Source: Chromohalobacter moromii (GTDB lineage: Bacteria > Pseudomonadota > Gammaproteobacteria > Pseudomonadales > Halomonadaceae). From it: a DNA stretch of 64,000 nt. Of the stretch, positions 29,955 through 39,035 are shown in pieces. Below the pieces are notes generated by a model. The model searched no databases. It saw nothing but the letters and a program-made list of their open reading frames with translations, and was not told where the DNA came from. The position numbers and the translations under genes are program-made. Where the stretch lies: the NCBI RefSeq assembly GCF_023091865.1, contig NZ_JAHXDI010000004.1, forward strand, positions 124,001 through 188,000, read 5' to 3'. Numbering within the stretch: the first letter of the stretch is position 1; every line of letters begins with the position of its first letter.

Positions 29955-30837
29955 CGCTATTCTCCGGCAATGCTGCTTGCACACCCAGTTCGCGATGGCG
30001 TAGACGGACGCCACTCATTTGCGTCGCAAAATACCGAGCCAGCCCTTCGATCAGGTATACCGAGCGGTGCTGGCCACCGGTGCAGCCGATCGCGACGGTC
30101 AAATAACTGCGATTGCTGGCAACATAGGCGGGCAGCCAGCGCTCCAGCCACTGACGTATATCGTCGGCCATGGCGTGCACGTCGGGGTAAGCTTCGAGAA
30201 ACGTGACGATCTGTGAGTCGCGACCGTCGAAACCGCGCAGTTGGGGGTCCCAGTAAGGGTTGGGCAGGCAGCGAGCATCGAACACCATGTCGGCATCCAG
30301 CGGGACGCCGCGTTTGTAACCGAACGACTCGAACGTCAAGGTTAGATGTCGACCGCTATGACGGGCTACCTGCTCGGCGATGCGGCCACGCAGCTCATGT
30401 ACCGATAAGTTGGAGGTATCGATGACCAAATCGGCGATATCGCGGATCGACGACAGATAGGTCTGTTCCTGTTCGATGGCCTCGGCGAGCGTCATTTCAC
30501 TGGTTCGCGTCAACGGATGACGACGGCGCGTCGCCGAGTAGCGTTCCAGTAGTATGCGCGAGTCGGCGGTCAAATAAACGACCTGACACTGAATGCCTCG
30601 GGCGCGGATCTCTTCGAGCAGCACCGGAAAGCGCCGCAGGGCTTCGGGAAGATTGCGCGCGTCGATACTAACCGCGATATGCGTGCGTGACGGCGGACCT
30701 TCACGCAGCTCATCGATCAGGGGCGCCATGAGGCTGGCCGGCAGGTTGTCGATCGCGTAGTAGCCGAGATCCTCGAGTGCTTGCAAGGCAATCGATTTGC
30801 CGGAGCCGGAACGGCCGCTGATGATCACGAGCTGCAT
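29941..30837 (-). CDS. rapZ: RNase adapter protein RapZ
   Basis: A 298-residue protein with a Walker A nucleotide site at the N-terminus (ISGRSGSGKSIALQALEDLG) and the Walker B-like VSIDARNLPEALRRF. Its C-terminal half is the RNA/metabolite-binding domain (FESFGYKRGVPLDADMVFDA, CTGGQHRSVYLIEGLARYF). In E. coli it senses glucosamine-6-phosphate and presents the sRNA GlmZ to RNase E. Whether the sRNA partners exist here cannot be told. It lies 41 bases after ptsN. Confidence 0.96.
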   Translation of the reverse strand: MQLVIISGRSGSGKSIALQALEDLGYYAIDNLPASLMAPLIDELREGPPSRTHIAVSIDARNLPEALRRFPVLLEEIRARGIQCQVVYLTADSRILLERYSATRRRHPLTRTSEMTLAEAIEQEQTYLSSIRDIADLVIDTSNLSVHELRGRIAEQVARHSGRHLTLTFESFGYKRGVPLDADMVFDARCLPNPYWDPQLRGFDGRDSQIVTFLEAYPDVHAMADDIRQWLERWLPAYVASNRSYLTVAIGCTGGQHRSVYLIEGLARYFATQMSGVRLRHRELGVQAALPENSDAAS

Positions 30838-30878
30838 GGGCGCCCCTTGTGTTGCGCGAATATCAGTTTACGCGGATG

Positions 30879-31355
30879 TCAGTTTGCGCTGTTATCGTGC
30901 TGGCGGATCGCCTCGATCAGAGTATCGTAGAGCTGCCGCTGGGTCTGTGCCTGGCGCAGCTTGGTCCGGATGGCGCTATCGTTCATGATGGCGGCAACCT
31001 GAGCCAGCAACGATAGATGCGCATCGTCGGCTTCTTCTGGTACCAGCAGGACGAAGATCAGATCGACGGGGTCGCCATCGGTGGCATCGAAGTCGATGGG
31101 CTCCTGCAGGCGTAGAAAGCCGGCAATCGGCTCCTTGCAATGTGGATTGCGCGCATGCGGAATAGCGACACCATTGCCGATACCGGTGCTGCCCAATCGT
31201 TCACGGCCGATGAGGCGTCCGAATACTTCCTGGCTATCGAGGCTGGGTGTGTTCTGGGCGATGAAGGTGCTGAAAAATTCCAGCACGCGCTTCTTACTCC
31301 CCCCGGCCACGCCGAAGAGTGCGCGCTCGGGGGGTAGGATGCTTTCCAATATCAT
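30879..31355 (-). CDS. ptsN: nitrogen PTS enzyme IIA (EIIA-Ntr)
   Basis: A 158-residue regulatory phosphoprotein that receives phosphate from NPr and controls potassium transport and other targets instead of importing sugar. The active histidine is in NGVAIPHARNPHCK. Other family features are the N-terminal ILESILPPERALFGV and VDLIFVLLVPEEADDAHLSL. It starts 6 bases after hpf and lies downstream of rpoN, the conserved rpoN-hpf-ptsN-rapZ-ptsO block. Confidence 0.96.
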   Translation of the reverse strand: MILESILPPERALFGVAGGSKKRVLEFFSTFIAQNTPSLDSQEVFGRLIGRERLGSTGIGNGVAIPHARNPHCKEPIAGFLRLQEPIDFDATDGDPVDLIFVLLVPEEADDAHLSLLAQVAAIMNDSAIRTKLRQAQTQRQLYDTLIEAIRQHDNSAN

Positions 31356-31361
31356 GGCGAA

Positions 31362-31670
31362 TTAACGGGCACCGGCGCCCTGAGCGCGTGCCTGCACCTT
31401 TTCCTTGTGTTTGACGAGCTGACGGTCGAGCTTGTCGGTTAGGGCGTCGATAGCGGCGTACATGTCGTCGCTTTGTGTATCGGCGTGCAGGTCCGCGCCT
31501 GCGGCATGAAGCGTGCATGCAGCCAGGTGACGTTCCTTTTCGATGGATAACGTGACCTGGACGGTGGTGATGTTGTCATAGTGACGTTCCAGACGCGCGA
31601 GCTTTTCATTGACGTAGTCGCGTAGAGCATCGGTCAATTCGATGTGATGACCGGTGATATTGGCTTGCAT
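31362..31670 (-). CDS. hpf: ribosome hibernation promoting factor, short type
   Basis: A 102-residue HPF/YfiA-fold protein that binds the decoding region of idle 30S subunits and promotes 100S dimer formation. Seen: NITGHHIELTDALRDYVNEK, LARLERHYDNITTVQVTLS and ADLHADTQSDDMYAAIDALT, then a short basic tail (DRQLVKHKEK). There is no long C-terminal dimerisation domain, so it is the short form. It lies 135 bases after rpoN and 6 bases before ptsN. Confidence 0.95.
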   Translation of the reverse strand: MQANITGHHIELTDALRDYVNEKLARLERHYDNITTVQVTLSIEKERHLAACTLHAAGADLHADTQSDDMYAAIDALTDKLDRQLVKHKEKVQARAQGAGAR

Positions 31671-31691
31671 GGCACGCTCCTATTCCATCGG

Positions 31692-31707
31692 TTGGCACTT
31701 CGATTGT
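31692..31707 (+). promoter_or_regulatory. sigma-54-like site pointing antisense to rpoN
   Basis: TTGGCAC, 5 bases, then TTGT, with GG and GT separated by 10 bases, matches the -24/-12 pattern except for GT in place of GC. It lies in the rpoN-hpf gap but faces rpoN on the plus strand, so it may be chance. Confidence 0.25.
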
Positions 31708-31805
31708 AACCCTTTTTAGAGCGCTGCATAGCCCTAGAAAGCGCTGGATAACGATGGCCGCGGCGAGTCTACGCAGCGTGGCCGATACGTGCAATCCGCC
31801 CGCGT

Positions 31806-33236
31806 TCAGGCGAGTCGCTTACGCTCGCTGGAAGAGGGGATGCCCATGGCTTCGCGGTACTTGGCGACAGTGCGTCGTGCGACCGGAATGCCGTCCTGAG
31901 CTAGCAGGTCGACGAGCTTGCTGTCGGATAGAGGCTTGCGTGGTGGCTCGTCACCAATCAATTTCTTCAAGCGTGCACGAATCGCCGTGCTGGAATGGGC
32001 GTCGGTTTCGCCTTGCCCGCCAACGTGGCTGGAAAAGAAGTATTTGAGCTCAAAGACGCCGCGTGGGGTATGGATGAATTTCTGCGTGGTCACGCGGGAT
32101 ATGGTCGACTCGTGCATGTCCACTGCATCGGCTATATCCGCCAGAATCAACGGCTTCATGGCTTCCTCGCCGCGCTCCAGGAAATCTAGCTGGCGCGCCA
32201 TGATCTCCTGGCCCACTCGCAGCAAGGTGTCGTTACGGCTCGAAAGGCTCTTGAGCAGCCATTTGGCTTCTTGCAGGTGTTGCTTGAGGAAGGTGTTGTC
32301 GTCGCTCTTGTCCGCGCGCTTGATGAGGGCGGCATAATCCGGCTGGATGCGGACGCGGGGCAAAGCCTCGGGATTGAGCTCGATGCGCCAATCTTGCCGG
32401 ATGCGTCGTGCGACGAGGTCGGGGATGACGTAATCGTTGCTGCTGTCCTCGAAGGCAAGGCCGGGGCGCGGGTCGAGTGACTGAATGAGGGCGATGATGT
32501 GATCGAGTTCTGCCTCGTCGAGGCGCAACCGTCGCTTGAGCAACTTGCGATCGTTGCTGGCGAGCGCTTCCAGGAACTGGCGTACCAGACGCTTGGCCTG
32601 AGTTAGTAGTGGCATGTCTTCGGGCAGGGCGCCGAGTTGCAGCAACAGGCACTCGCGCAGGTCGCGGGCGCCGACGCCGGTGGGATCGAACTGCTGTACA
32701 CGCATCATGACGTGTTCGACATCGCCCACCTTGAGCCCCGAAAGGCCTTGGCCGCGCAAGCCATCGACCAGTCCCTCGAGGGGCAGGGTGAGATAGCCGT
32801 CGGGCCCCACAGCGTCGATCAGGCTTTCGGCAATAGCCTGTTCGCGCGGTGTCATATCGGCCATGGCGAGTTGCCAGGCCAGATGGTCGTGAAGGCTGGT
32901 ATGCGCGGTATTGCGCTCTATATCGGGACCTTCCTCGCTGCCGCCGCCGCCCGATAGTGAGGGACCTGAATCCTGGTAAGTGTCACTCCATTCGCTATCC
33001 AGCGACAGGTTCTCAGGGATGTCGTTCGTCCAGTCATCCTCTTGCTGCGTCTCGCTGACCTCGCGCTCCTCGAAGTCCTCTTCGAGCTCCAGCATGGGGT
33101 TGGAGTCCAGCGCTTGCTGGATCTCCTGTCGCAAATCCAGCGTTGAAAGCTGCAAGAGCTGAATGGCTTGCTGTAACTGGGGCGTCATCGTCAGCTGTGT
33201 GCCGACGCGAAGCTGCAAGGTAGGTTTCATGGACAT
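31806..33236 (-). CDS. rpoN: RNA polymerase sigma-54 factor
   Basis: A 476-residue sigma factor for nitrogen, flagellar and other activator-dependent genes. All regions are present: glutamine-rich region I (LQLRVGTQLTMTPQLQQAIQ), the acidic region II (about 50-120), the core-binding domain and the HTH (ADAVDMHESTISRVTTQKFI). The RpoN box ARRTVAKYREAMGIPSS, which contacts the -24 element, begins near residue 453. The start may be ATG 33236 or the ATG two codons later. It lies 124 bases after lptB. Confidence 0.97.
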   Translation of the reverse strand: MSMKPTLQLRVGTQLTMTPQLQQAIQLLQLSTLDLRQEIQQALDSNPMLELEEDFEEREVSETQQEDDWTNDIPENLSLDSEWSDTYQDSGPSLSGGGGSEEGPDIERNTAHTSLHDHLAWQLAMADMTPREQAIAESLIDAVGPDGYLTLPLEGLVDGLRGQGLSGLKVGDVEHVMMRVQQFDPTGVGARDLRECLLLQLGALPEDMPLLTQAKRLVRQFLEALASNDRKLLKRRLRLDEAELDHIIALIQSLDPRPGLAFEDSSNDYVIPDLVARRIRQDWRIELNPEALPRVRIQPDYAALIKRADKSDDNTFLKQHLQEAKWLLKSLSSRNDTLLRVGQEIMARQLDFLERGEEAMKPLILADIADAVDMHESTISRVTTQKFIHTPRGVFELKYFFSSHVGGQGETDAHSSTAIRARLKKLIGDEPPRKPLSDSKLVDLLAQDGIPVARRTVAKYREAMGIPSSSERKRLA

Positions 33237-33360
33237 GGAAAATCGATCGTCGCTTCCTGAAACGGTGCCCGTAAGTTATCTCGCGACGACGCCACTTGCA
33301 AGAATATAAGCAACAATCATGCCATTTATATAAGCGTGCGGCGGTTCCAGTGGCTTGCGT

Positions 33361-34086
33361 TTACAGTCGGAACTCATGGCCGAGGTAGACATCACGTACT
33401 TTTTGATTGGCGAGTATGGCGTCGGCATGACCTTCGGCAATGATCTGTCCGTTTCCGACGATGTAGGCGTTGTCACAAATATCGAGGGTTTCGCGGACGT
33501 TGTGGTCGGTGATCAAGACGCCGATATCACGGTCGCGCAATTGGCGGATAATGCTCTTTATCTCGCCAACGGAGATCGGGTCGACCCCGGCGAAGGGCTC
33601 GTCGAGAAGAATGAAGGCGGGCTCGGTGGCCAGGGCGCGGGCGATTTCAACGCGACGACGCTCGCCCCCGGACAGGCTCATGCCGGGGTTGTCCCGTATG
33701 TGAGTGACGTGAAACTCTTCTAGGAGGCGTTCGAGTTGCGCCTTGCGTGCGGCCTTGTCGAGATCGCGGCGCGTCTCGAGAATCGCCATGATGTTATCGG
33801 CGACCGAGAGCTTGCGAAAGATCGATGCTTCCTGTGGAAGATAGCCGATACCGGCGCGGGCGCGCTCGTGCATGGCCGCATGCGACAGGTTGCGTTCGTC
33901 GATGTGTACGCTGCCGGCATCGGCGCCTACCAGCCCGACAATCATGTAGAACGAGGTAGTCTTGCCGGCGCCATTAGGGCCTAGCAAGCCGACGATGCTG
34001 CCCTGACGTATGGTCAGGCTGATGTCATGCACCACGCGGCGGCCCTTGTAGCTCTTGGCGAGGTTGGCGGCACTCAGGGTCTTCAT
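33361..34086 (-). CDS. lptB: LPS export ABC ATPase LptB
   Basis: A 241-residue ATPase that powers extraction of LPS from the inner membrane with LptFG (not in the window). Walker [21 protein letters not shown], the Q-loop, signature [17 protein letters not shown], Walker [17 protein letters not shown] and H-loop [15 protein letters not shown] are all intact. It is separated by 49 bases from lptA and belongs to the kdsD-kdsC-lptC-lptA-lptB block. Confidence 0.97.
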   Translation of the reverse strand: MKTLSAANLAKSYKGRRVVHDISLTIRQGSIVGLLGPNGAGKTTSFYMIVGLVGADAGSVHIDERNLSHAAMHERARAGIGYLPQEASIFRKLSVADNIMAILETRRDLDKAARKAQLERLLEEFHVTHIRDNPGMSLSGGERRRVEIARALATEPAFILLDEPFAGVDPISVGEIKSIIRQLRDRDIGVLITDHNVRETLDICDNAYIVGNGQIIAEGHADAILANQKVRDVYLGHEFRL

Positions 34087-34135
34087 GGGCGTCGGGTCCT
34101 ACCTAATGGGGGGGAGTGAATCACGAAACACGCCG

Positions 34136-34660
34136 CTACTCGCTGTCGCGGGGCGTCAGCGTCATGCGAACGCGCTGCTTGCCATCGCCGTCATCGTCGG
34201 AGCGTGCCTGTACCTGGCGACGATCGAGAAAGTATTCGACATAGGCGCCATTGAAGGTATCTCGGGCCTTGTGAAGCTCGGCGTTGTCGATGAGTTCCAC
34301 GCGACGCTCGGCGGCATGATAGATCACCGTATCGCCCCATCCCTTGGCCACCGGCTCGTCCGGCGCGGGCTTTTGTTCGAGATAAGCGCGTTCGCCACCG
34401 CCGCCATGAGCGGTGACCGTGGAGACTTCACCCTGCGCGTTGCGTTCGATTTCCACGCGCGCGGCCGTCAGTTGCATGCTGCCTTGTTGCATATCGACGT
34501 CGCCGGTGTAGACCGCGGTGCCGGCGTTATCGTCGAGATCGAGCTGATCGGCGGCGATCTCGATAGGTTGGCTGGCATCACTTTCCAATGCTAGTGCCGT
34601 GTGACTGGCGAGTCCTAGCGCGGCGCATGCCAGCGCCGTCGTCAATGGTCGTGTCCTCAT
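34136..34660 (-). CDS. lptA: LPS transport periplasmic protein LptA
   Basis: A 174-residue periplasmic protein whose beta-jellyroll units form the bridge that carries LPS between membranes. A signal peptide is clear (LTTALACAALGLASHTALA, about residues 6-24). The mature part has the OstA-like repeats QPIEIAADQLDLDDNAGTAV, YTGDVDMQQGSMQLTAARVE and GDTVIYHAAERRVELIDNAE. Its ATG overlaps lptC by 4 bases. Confidence 0.94.
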   Translation of the reverse strand: MRTRPLTTALACAALGLASHTALALESDASQPIEIAADQLDLDDNAGTAVYTGDVDMQQGSMQLTAARVEIERNAQGEVSTVTAHGGGGERAYLEQKPAPDEPVAKGWGDTVIYHAAERRVELIDNAELHKARDTFNGAYVEYFLDRRQVQARSDDDGDGKQRVRMTLTPRDSE

Positions 34661-35256
34661 GATTCGTCCTCGGCAAGCTGTGGATGGTGGCCTCGCACAT
34701 CACCGCTCAGACGCGCTTGATCGGTGTCGATCCAGGCATCGAAGCGATTGCCGCGCACGCGCTGCTCATGCTGCCGCAACACGGCCTCGGTGTCACTCCA
34801 GGCGTGGCCTTCGCTGGATTGGTAGTACAGCACGTCGGTGTCGAGGCGCCAGCCCTGCTCGGGTTGTACGAGCTGGGCGTTTCCGGTCAGGGTGAGTAAA
34901 TCGCGTTGCGGCCCCAGGCTTCCCTTGTCACCGGCGATGTCCCACTTGCGTCCCGCCTCGTCACGGATCTTGGCCTTAGGTGAGTCGGCGCGAATGATGT
35001 CGTCGACAGGGGTATGCACGAGGCGCGGCGATTTAAGCGTTTGATGGGGAATGCCTTGCGCGTTGAAGCGCGTCATGGTGACGCCTTCGAGGTAGTAATC
35101 GGGCTCGCCCGCGTCATCGCTAGGGACGGGGCCCGGGGAAGAAGAGTCGCGTTGCTCGACGATGGCTAGGCCGATACCCAGGACTATCAGTACTAGCAAT
35201 AGTCCCAGTCGTGCCCATTTGCGAGAAGACAGAAAAGTCGGCATGACGCGATTCAT
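34657..35256 (-). CDS. lptC: LPS export protein LptC
   Basis: A 199-residue bitopic inner-membrane protein that takes LPS from LptB2FG and hands it to LptA. One N-terminal helix (about residues 15-34, LGLLLVLIVLGIGLAIV) precedes a periplasmic OstA-like domain (YYLEGVTMTRFNAQGIPHQT, RDLLTLTGNAQLVQPEQGWR). I chose ATG 35256, which overlaps the kdsC stop as ATGA; an in-frame ATG four codons later (35244) is nearly as likely. It is followed directly by lptA. Confidence 0.92.
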   Translation of the reverse strand: MNRVMPTFLSSRKWARLGLLLVLIVLGIGLAIVEQRDSSSPGPVPSDDAGEPDYYLEGVTMTRFNAQGIPHQTLKSPRLVHTPVDDIIRADSPKAKIRDEAGRKWDIAGDKGSLGPQRDLLTLTGNAQLVQPEQGWRLDTDVLYYQSSEGHAWSDTEAVLRQHEQRVRGNRFDAWIDTDQARLSGDVRGHHPQLAEDES

Positions 35257-35795
35257 CCTTGGCCATCGAGATAGGGCGCGAGACAAGCATCCCACCGTCC
35301 CTGGCAGCTCAGCAAGGCGTCGCAGATTTCGCGCACCGCGCCTTGGCCGCCCGAGCGCGAGGGAACCCAGTCGGCGTGTGCACGGACGTAATCCGGGGCG
35401 TTGTTCACACTCAGGCCGAGCCCGGCGGCGCGAATCGCGGCCAGGTCAGGCAAGTCGTCGCCACAATAGGCGACGGCGTTCAGCGGTAGGCCGAGCTGTG
35501 CGCACAAGGCGGTCAGCGCCACTAGTTTGTCCTCGCGACCTTGTGCGACGTGGGCGATGCCAAGCGCCTCGGCGCGCCGGCTAACCATGGGCGACTCACG
35601 CCCGGTGATCAATGCCACGGCGACGCCATTTTGTTGCAGCAGTTTGATGCCGAGGCCGTCGAGGATGTTGAAGCTCTTGGTTTCCTGGCCATCGCTTTGA
35701 AAGTGCAGCGTGCCGTCAGTGAGTACGCCGTCCACGTCCAAGGCCAAGAGCCGGACGTGACGTGCCTTGTCGCGCCAATCGTTGGAATATGTCAT
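35253..35795 (-). CDS. kdsC: 3-deoxy-D-manno-octulosonate 8-phosphate phosphatase
   Basis: A 180-residue HAD-superfamily phosphatase that releases Kdo from Kdo-8-phosphate for lipid A/core synthesis. The nucleophile motif LLALDVDGVLTDGTLHF, motif II ALITGRESP and motif IV-type VAYCGDDLPDLAAIRAAGLG are intact. ATG 35795 follows GAGGAG with good spacing. A TTG at 35807 would overlap kdsD and is less likely. It lies 8 bases after kdsD and overlaps lptC. Confidence 0.95.
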   Translation of the reverse strand: MTYSNDWRDKARHVRLLALDVDGVLTDGTLHFQSDGQETKSFNILDGLGIKLLQQNGVAVALITGRESPMVSRRAEALGIAHVAQGREDKLVALTALCAQLGLPLNAVAYCGDDLPDLAAIRAAGLGLSVNNAPDYVRAHADWVPSRSGGQGAVREICDALLSCQGRWDACLAPYLDGQG

Positions 35796-35803
35796 GGGGC
35801 TCC

Positions 35804-36784
35804 TCAAATGACGCCGCTGACCAATAGGTCGTGCATGTGCAGCGCGCCGACCGGTCGTCCGTCGTCGTCGACCACGGCGAGTGCCGTGATGCGGTTGTCT
35901 TCCATGATCTTGACGGCCTCGGCGGCGAGTAGTTCCGGTCGGATCGTCTTGCCACCGTGGGTCATGACGTCATCGACGCGCAGACGGCGCAGGTCATCGT
36001 GGTGGTCGAGAGTGCGCCGCAGGTCGCCATCCGTATAAATGCCGGCTAGATGCCCGGCTTCATCAACTACGCAGGTAAAGCCTAGGCCCTGACGGGTGAT
36101 TTCCAGCAGGGCGTCGCGTAGCGGGCTGCCCAGTGTGACACAGGGCAGGCGCTCGCCATGATGCATGAGATCTTCGACCCTGAGCAGAAGGCGTCGTCCT
36201 AAGCTGCCGCCGGGGTGTGACAGGGCGAAGTCCTCGGCGGTGAATCCGCGTGCCTCCAGCAGGGCCACCGCCAGGGCATCCCCCATGGCCAGCGCGGCGG
36301 TTGTCGAAGTGGTCGGCGCGAGGTCGAGGGGGCAGGCTTCGCGGGCCACGGCGGTATCCAAATGTGCTTCGGCGTGGCGCGATAGGGTCGAACCGGTGCG
36401 TCCGGTCATGCTGACCAGAGGGGTGCCCATGCGCTTGAGAAGCGGTAACAGCGCCGTGACTTCGGCCGTCTCTCCCGAATTGGAAAGGGCCAGGACGACG
36501 TCACGGGGCGTGATCATGCCCATGTCGCCGTGGCTGGCCTCGCCAGGGTGGACGAAGAAGGCTGGCGTGCCGGTACTGGCTAGCGTCGCCGCGATCTTGC
36601 GGGCGACGTGCCCAGACTTGCCCATGCCGGTGACAACGACGCGCCCTTCGCAGGCTAGTAGCAGTCGACAGGCGTGGTCGAAGGACTCGTCGAGGCGTTC
36701 GATCAAAGCGGCGATGGCTTGCGATTCGAGTGTCAGCGTGCGTCGCGCGCTGGCTCGATAATCGTAATTGGTGACAGTGTTCAT
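35804..36784 (-). CDS. kdsD: D-arabinose 5-phosphate isomerase
   Basis: A 326-residue enzyme that makes arabinose 5-phosphate from ribulose 5-phosphate, the first committed step towards Kdo. It has an N-terminal SIS domain (GRVVVTGMGKSGHVARKIAA, FFVHPGEASHGDMGMI) and two C-terminal CBS domains (about residues 205-325). ATG 36784 (MNTVTNYDYRASARRT) fits the family; the long upstream reading frame overlaps the promoter and mlaF start and is not credible. It heads the long minus-strand array. Confidence 0.95.
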   Translation of the reverse strand: MNTVTNYDYRASARRTLTLESQAIAALIERLDESFDHACRLLLACEGRVVVTGMGKSGHVARKIAATLASTGTPAFFVHPGEASHGDMGMITPRDVVLALSNSGETAEVTALLPLLKRMGTPLVSMTGRTGSTLSRHAEAHLDTAVAREACPLDLAPTTSTTAALAMGDALAVALLEARGFTAEDFALSHPGGSLGRRLLLRVEDLMHHGERLPCVTLGSPLRDALLEITRQGLGFTCVVDEAGHLAGIYTDGDLRRTLDHHDDLRRLRVDDVMTHGGKTIRPELLAAEAVKIMEDNRITALAVVDDDGRPVGALHMHDLLVSGVI

Positions 36785-36863
36785 GGTAGTGATTGTTGCC
36801 CTTCGCGGCCTTGGGCTCAAGCATCGCTGACTCCGGGGGAGCGGCGAGCGAATTGGGGCGCTC

Positions 36864-36892
36864 ATTAAACGCACTCGCCGAGAGTGTTGCAA
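36864..36892 (-). promoter_or_regulatory. sigma-70 promoter of the kdsD-lpt-rpoN array
   Basis: On the minus strand, TTGCAA (36892 to 36887) and TTTAAT (36869 to 36864) are separated by exactly 17 bases, with a predicted start about 70 bases before the kdsD ATG. It lies in the 144-base kdsD/mlaF divergent gap. Confidence 0.6.
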
Positions 36893-36928
36893 GGTGAGGC
36901 TGGCGGTGATCGCTCGAGTTAGGATACG

Positions 36929-37780
36929 ATGTTCGATAATTATCGAGACGTGGATGAGCGTTACGTGACTGACACGACCCTGGTCGACGTCGAGGGGTTG
37001 CATTTCTCGCGAGGCGAGAATGACATCTTTCGAGGCGTCGATCTGCGTATTCCTAAAGGCAAGATTACCGCGGTCATGGGCCCTAGCGGAACGGGTAAGA
37101 CGACGCTGCTCAAGTTGATCGGCGGTCAGCTAGTGCCGGATGCGGGACGTGTGTGTATCGACGGAGAAGATGTGCATGGTTTGTCTCGTCGTGCGTTGTT
37201 TCGGATGCGGCGGCGCATGGGCATGCTGTTCCAGAGCGGCGCGCTGTTTTCGGATCTGAGCGTTTTCGAGAACGTGGCCTTTCCTCTGCGTGTGCATACC
37301 GACCTGCCGGAGGCCATGGTGCGCGATATCGTGCTGATGAAGCTTCAGTCGGTAGGCTTGCGAGGTGCGCGCAATTTGTCACCGGCGGAGTTGTCCGGTG
37401 GCATGGCCAGGCGCGTGGCGTTAGCGCGTGCGGTGGCGCTCGATCCTGAGCTAGTGCTCTATGACGAGCCTTTCGTCGGCCAGGATCCGATTTCAATGGG
37501 CGTGCTAGTGGAACTGATCAAGACGGTCAATCAAGCCTTGGGGCTGACTGCGGTCATCGTCTCGCACGATATCAAGGAGACGCTCTCTATCGCCGATTAT
37601 GTGTATATCATCGCCGACGGTCAGGTCATGGCCCATGGCACGCCGCAAACGCTGGATGTCAATCGCGACGCGCGCGTCAAGCAATTCGTGCATGGCGAGC
37701 CTGATGGCCCGGTGCCGTTTCACTACCCGGCGCCCGATTTTTATCGCGATATCCTGGCCAGCAAAGGAGAGCGTTCATGA
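36929..37780 (+). CDS. mlaF: phospholipid ABC transporter ATP-binding protein MlaF
   Basis: A 283-residue ATPase of the MlaFEDB complex, which works with MlaC to keep phospholipids out of the outer leaflet. Walker [21 protein letters not shown], signature [16 protein letters not shown], Walker [17 protein letters not shown] and H-loop [14 protein letters not shown] are intact. ATG 36929 is preceded by AGGA. GTG 36965 would give the shorter N-terminus common in the family and would leave the 14-bp palindrome at 36933-36946 outside the gene. It is first in mlaFEDCB. Confidence 0.95.
   Translation: MFDNYRDVDERYVTDTTLVDVEGLHFSRGENDIFRGVDLRIPKGKITAVMGPSGTGKTTLLKLIGGQLVPDAGRVCIDGEDVHGLSRRALFRMRRRMGMLFQSGALFSDLSVFENVAFPLRVHTDLPEAMVRDIVLMKLQSVGLRGARNLSPAELSGGMARRVALARAVALDPELVLYDEPFVGQDPISMGVLVELIKTVNQALGLTAVIVSHDIKETLSIADYVYIIADGQVMAHGTPQTLDVNRDARVKQFVHGEPDGPVPFHYPAPDFYRDILASKGERS
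36933..36946. promoter_or_regulatory. 14-bp perfect palindrome at the mlaF start
   Basis: TCGATAATTATCGA is perfectly self-complementary and AT-rich against a GC-rich background. It lies just after the ATG of mlaF, or upstream of the alternative GTG at 36965. It could be an operator; no regulator is identified. Confidence 0.35.
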
Positions 37781-38559
37781 TGCGTCCTATCGCGTCGCTT
37801 GGACGAAGCACGCTCGATGCACTGAGTGCCTTGGGCCGGGCGGCGATGTTCCTGGCGCAGTCGGCAGTGGGCATTCCTTCTCGCGAAGGATGGCATCTGT
37901 GGCTTCGTCAGATGCATTTCATCGGTGTCATGTCGTTGGCGATCGTGCTGGTGTCGGGGCTATTCATCGGCATGGTGCTGGGCTTGCAGGGGTATACCAT
38001 TCTGGTCGGTTTCGGCGCGGAGGATGCGTTGGGACAGATGGTGGCGCTGTCTCTGTTACGTGAACTGGCGCCGGTAGTGGCGGCGTTGCTGTTCGCGGGG
38101 CGTGCCGGTTCGGCGCTGACGGCCGAGATCGGGCTCATGAAAGCAACCGAACAGTTAACCAGTATGGAAATGATTGGGGTCGATCCGTTGCGGCGCATCG
38201 TGGCACCACGTCTCTGGGCGGGGTTTATCTCGATGCCGTTGCTGACGGTGGGCTTCAGCGTAGTCGGTATCTGGGGCGGTTACCTGGTCGGCGTGCAGTG
38301 GCTGGGCGTGTTCGATGGCTCCTATTGGAGCAATATGCAAAGCAGTGTCGCGTTCGTCGACGATATTCTCAACGGCATGCTCAAAAGCGTGGTGTTCGGT
38401 CTCGTCGTTACATGGATTGCGGTGTTTCAGGGATATGACCTGATCCCGACGTCGGAAGGCATCTCGCGGGCCACGACCCGCACGGTGGTCTATTCGTCCC
38501 TGGCGGTGCTCGGATTGGATTTCGTGCTGACCGCGCTGATGTTTGGAGAACTTGGATGA
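37777..38559 (+). CDS. mlaE: phospholipid ABC transporter permease MlaE
   Basis: A 260-residue inner-membrane permease of the Mla system with about five to six hydrophobic segments. Family stretches are clear: [60 protein letters not shown], and [20 protein letters not shown]. Its ATG overlaps the mlaF stop by 4 bases and its end overlaps mlaD by 4 bases, so translation of the complex is coupled. Confidence 0.96.
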   Translation: MMRPIASLGRSTLDALSALGRAAMFLAQSAVGIPSREGWHLWLRQMHFIGVMSLAIVLVSGLFIGMVLGLQGYTILVGFGAEDALGQMVALSLLRELAPVVAALLFAGRAGSALTAEIGLMKATEQLTSMEMIGVDPLRRIVAPRLWAGFISMPLLTVGFSVVGIWGGYLVGVQWLGVFDGSYWSNMQSSVAFVDDILNGMLKSVVFGLVVTWIAVFQGYDLIPTSEGISRATTRTVVYSSLAVLGLDFVLTALMFGELG

Positions 38560-39020
38560 AGCGCAGCAAGATGATGGAGTTCGGCGTGGGATTGTTCGTC
38601 CTGGCCGGGATTTTAGGCATGGTGTTTCTTGGCCTGCGCGTCAGTGGCCTTAGCCTTGGTGTACCGCAGGACACATTCACGCTGCAGGCCAATTTCGCCA
38701 ACATCGGCGGACTCAAGTCGGGTTCCAGGGTTGCCATGGCAGGCGTGACCATCGGGCGCGTCAGCGATGTCGCGCTCGACACCGAATGGCTCGATGCCCG
38801 CGTGACCATGGAGCTCGACGAGGATCTGGAGGGTAAGATCTCGCGGGACAGTACGGCGTCGATCCTCACCTCGGGGTTATTGGGTGAGCAATATGTCGGC
38901 CTGAGCGTGGGGGGCGACCCCGAGATGCTCGAAGAAGGCGACACCATCCGCGATACACAGCAAGCGCTGGTGCTGGAGCAATTGATTCAGCAGTTCGTGT
39001 CGAACATGACAAACGATTGA
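38556..39020 (+). CDS. mlaD: outer-membrane asymmetry MCE protein MlaD
   Basis: A 154-residue MCE protein that forms the hexameric ring on the periplasmic face of MlaFEB. One N-terminal helix (about residues 8-28, [20 protein letters not shown]) precedes the MCE domain ([39 protein letters not shown]). The end is short, as in pseudomonads. It lies between mlaE (4-base overlap) and mlaC (15-base gap). Confidence 0.95.
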   Translation: MKRSKMMEFGVGLFVLAGILGMVFLGLRVSGLSLGVPQDTFTLQANFANIGGLKSGSRVAMAGVTIGRVSDVALDTEWLDARVTMELDEDLEGKISRDSTASILTSGLLGEQYVGLSVGGDPEMLEEGDTIRDTQQALVLEQLIQQFVSNMTND

Positions 39021-39035
39021 GCCAAGGAGGTTCCC

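Noticed and set aside
35804-37003. An N-terminal extension of kdsD by 73 residues
   Set aside because: The extension crosses the likely promoter at 36864-36892 and the mlaF start, and has no resemblance to KdsD proteins.
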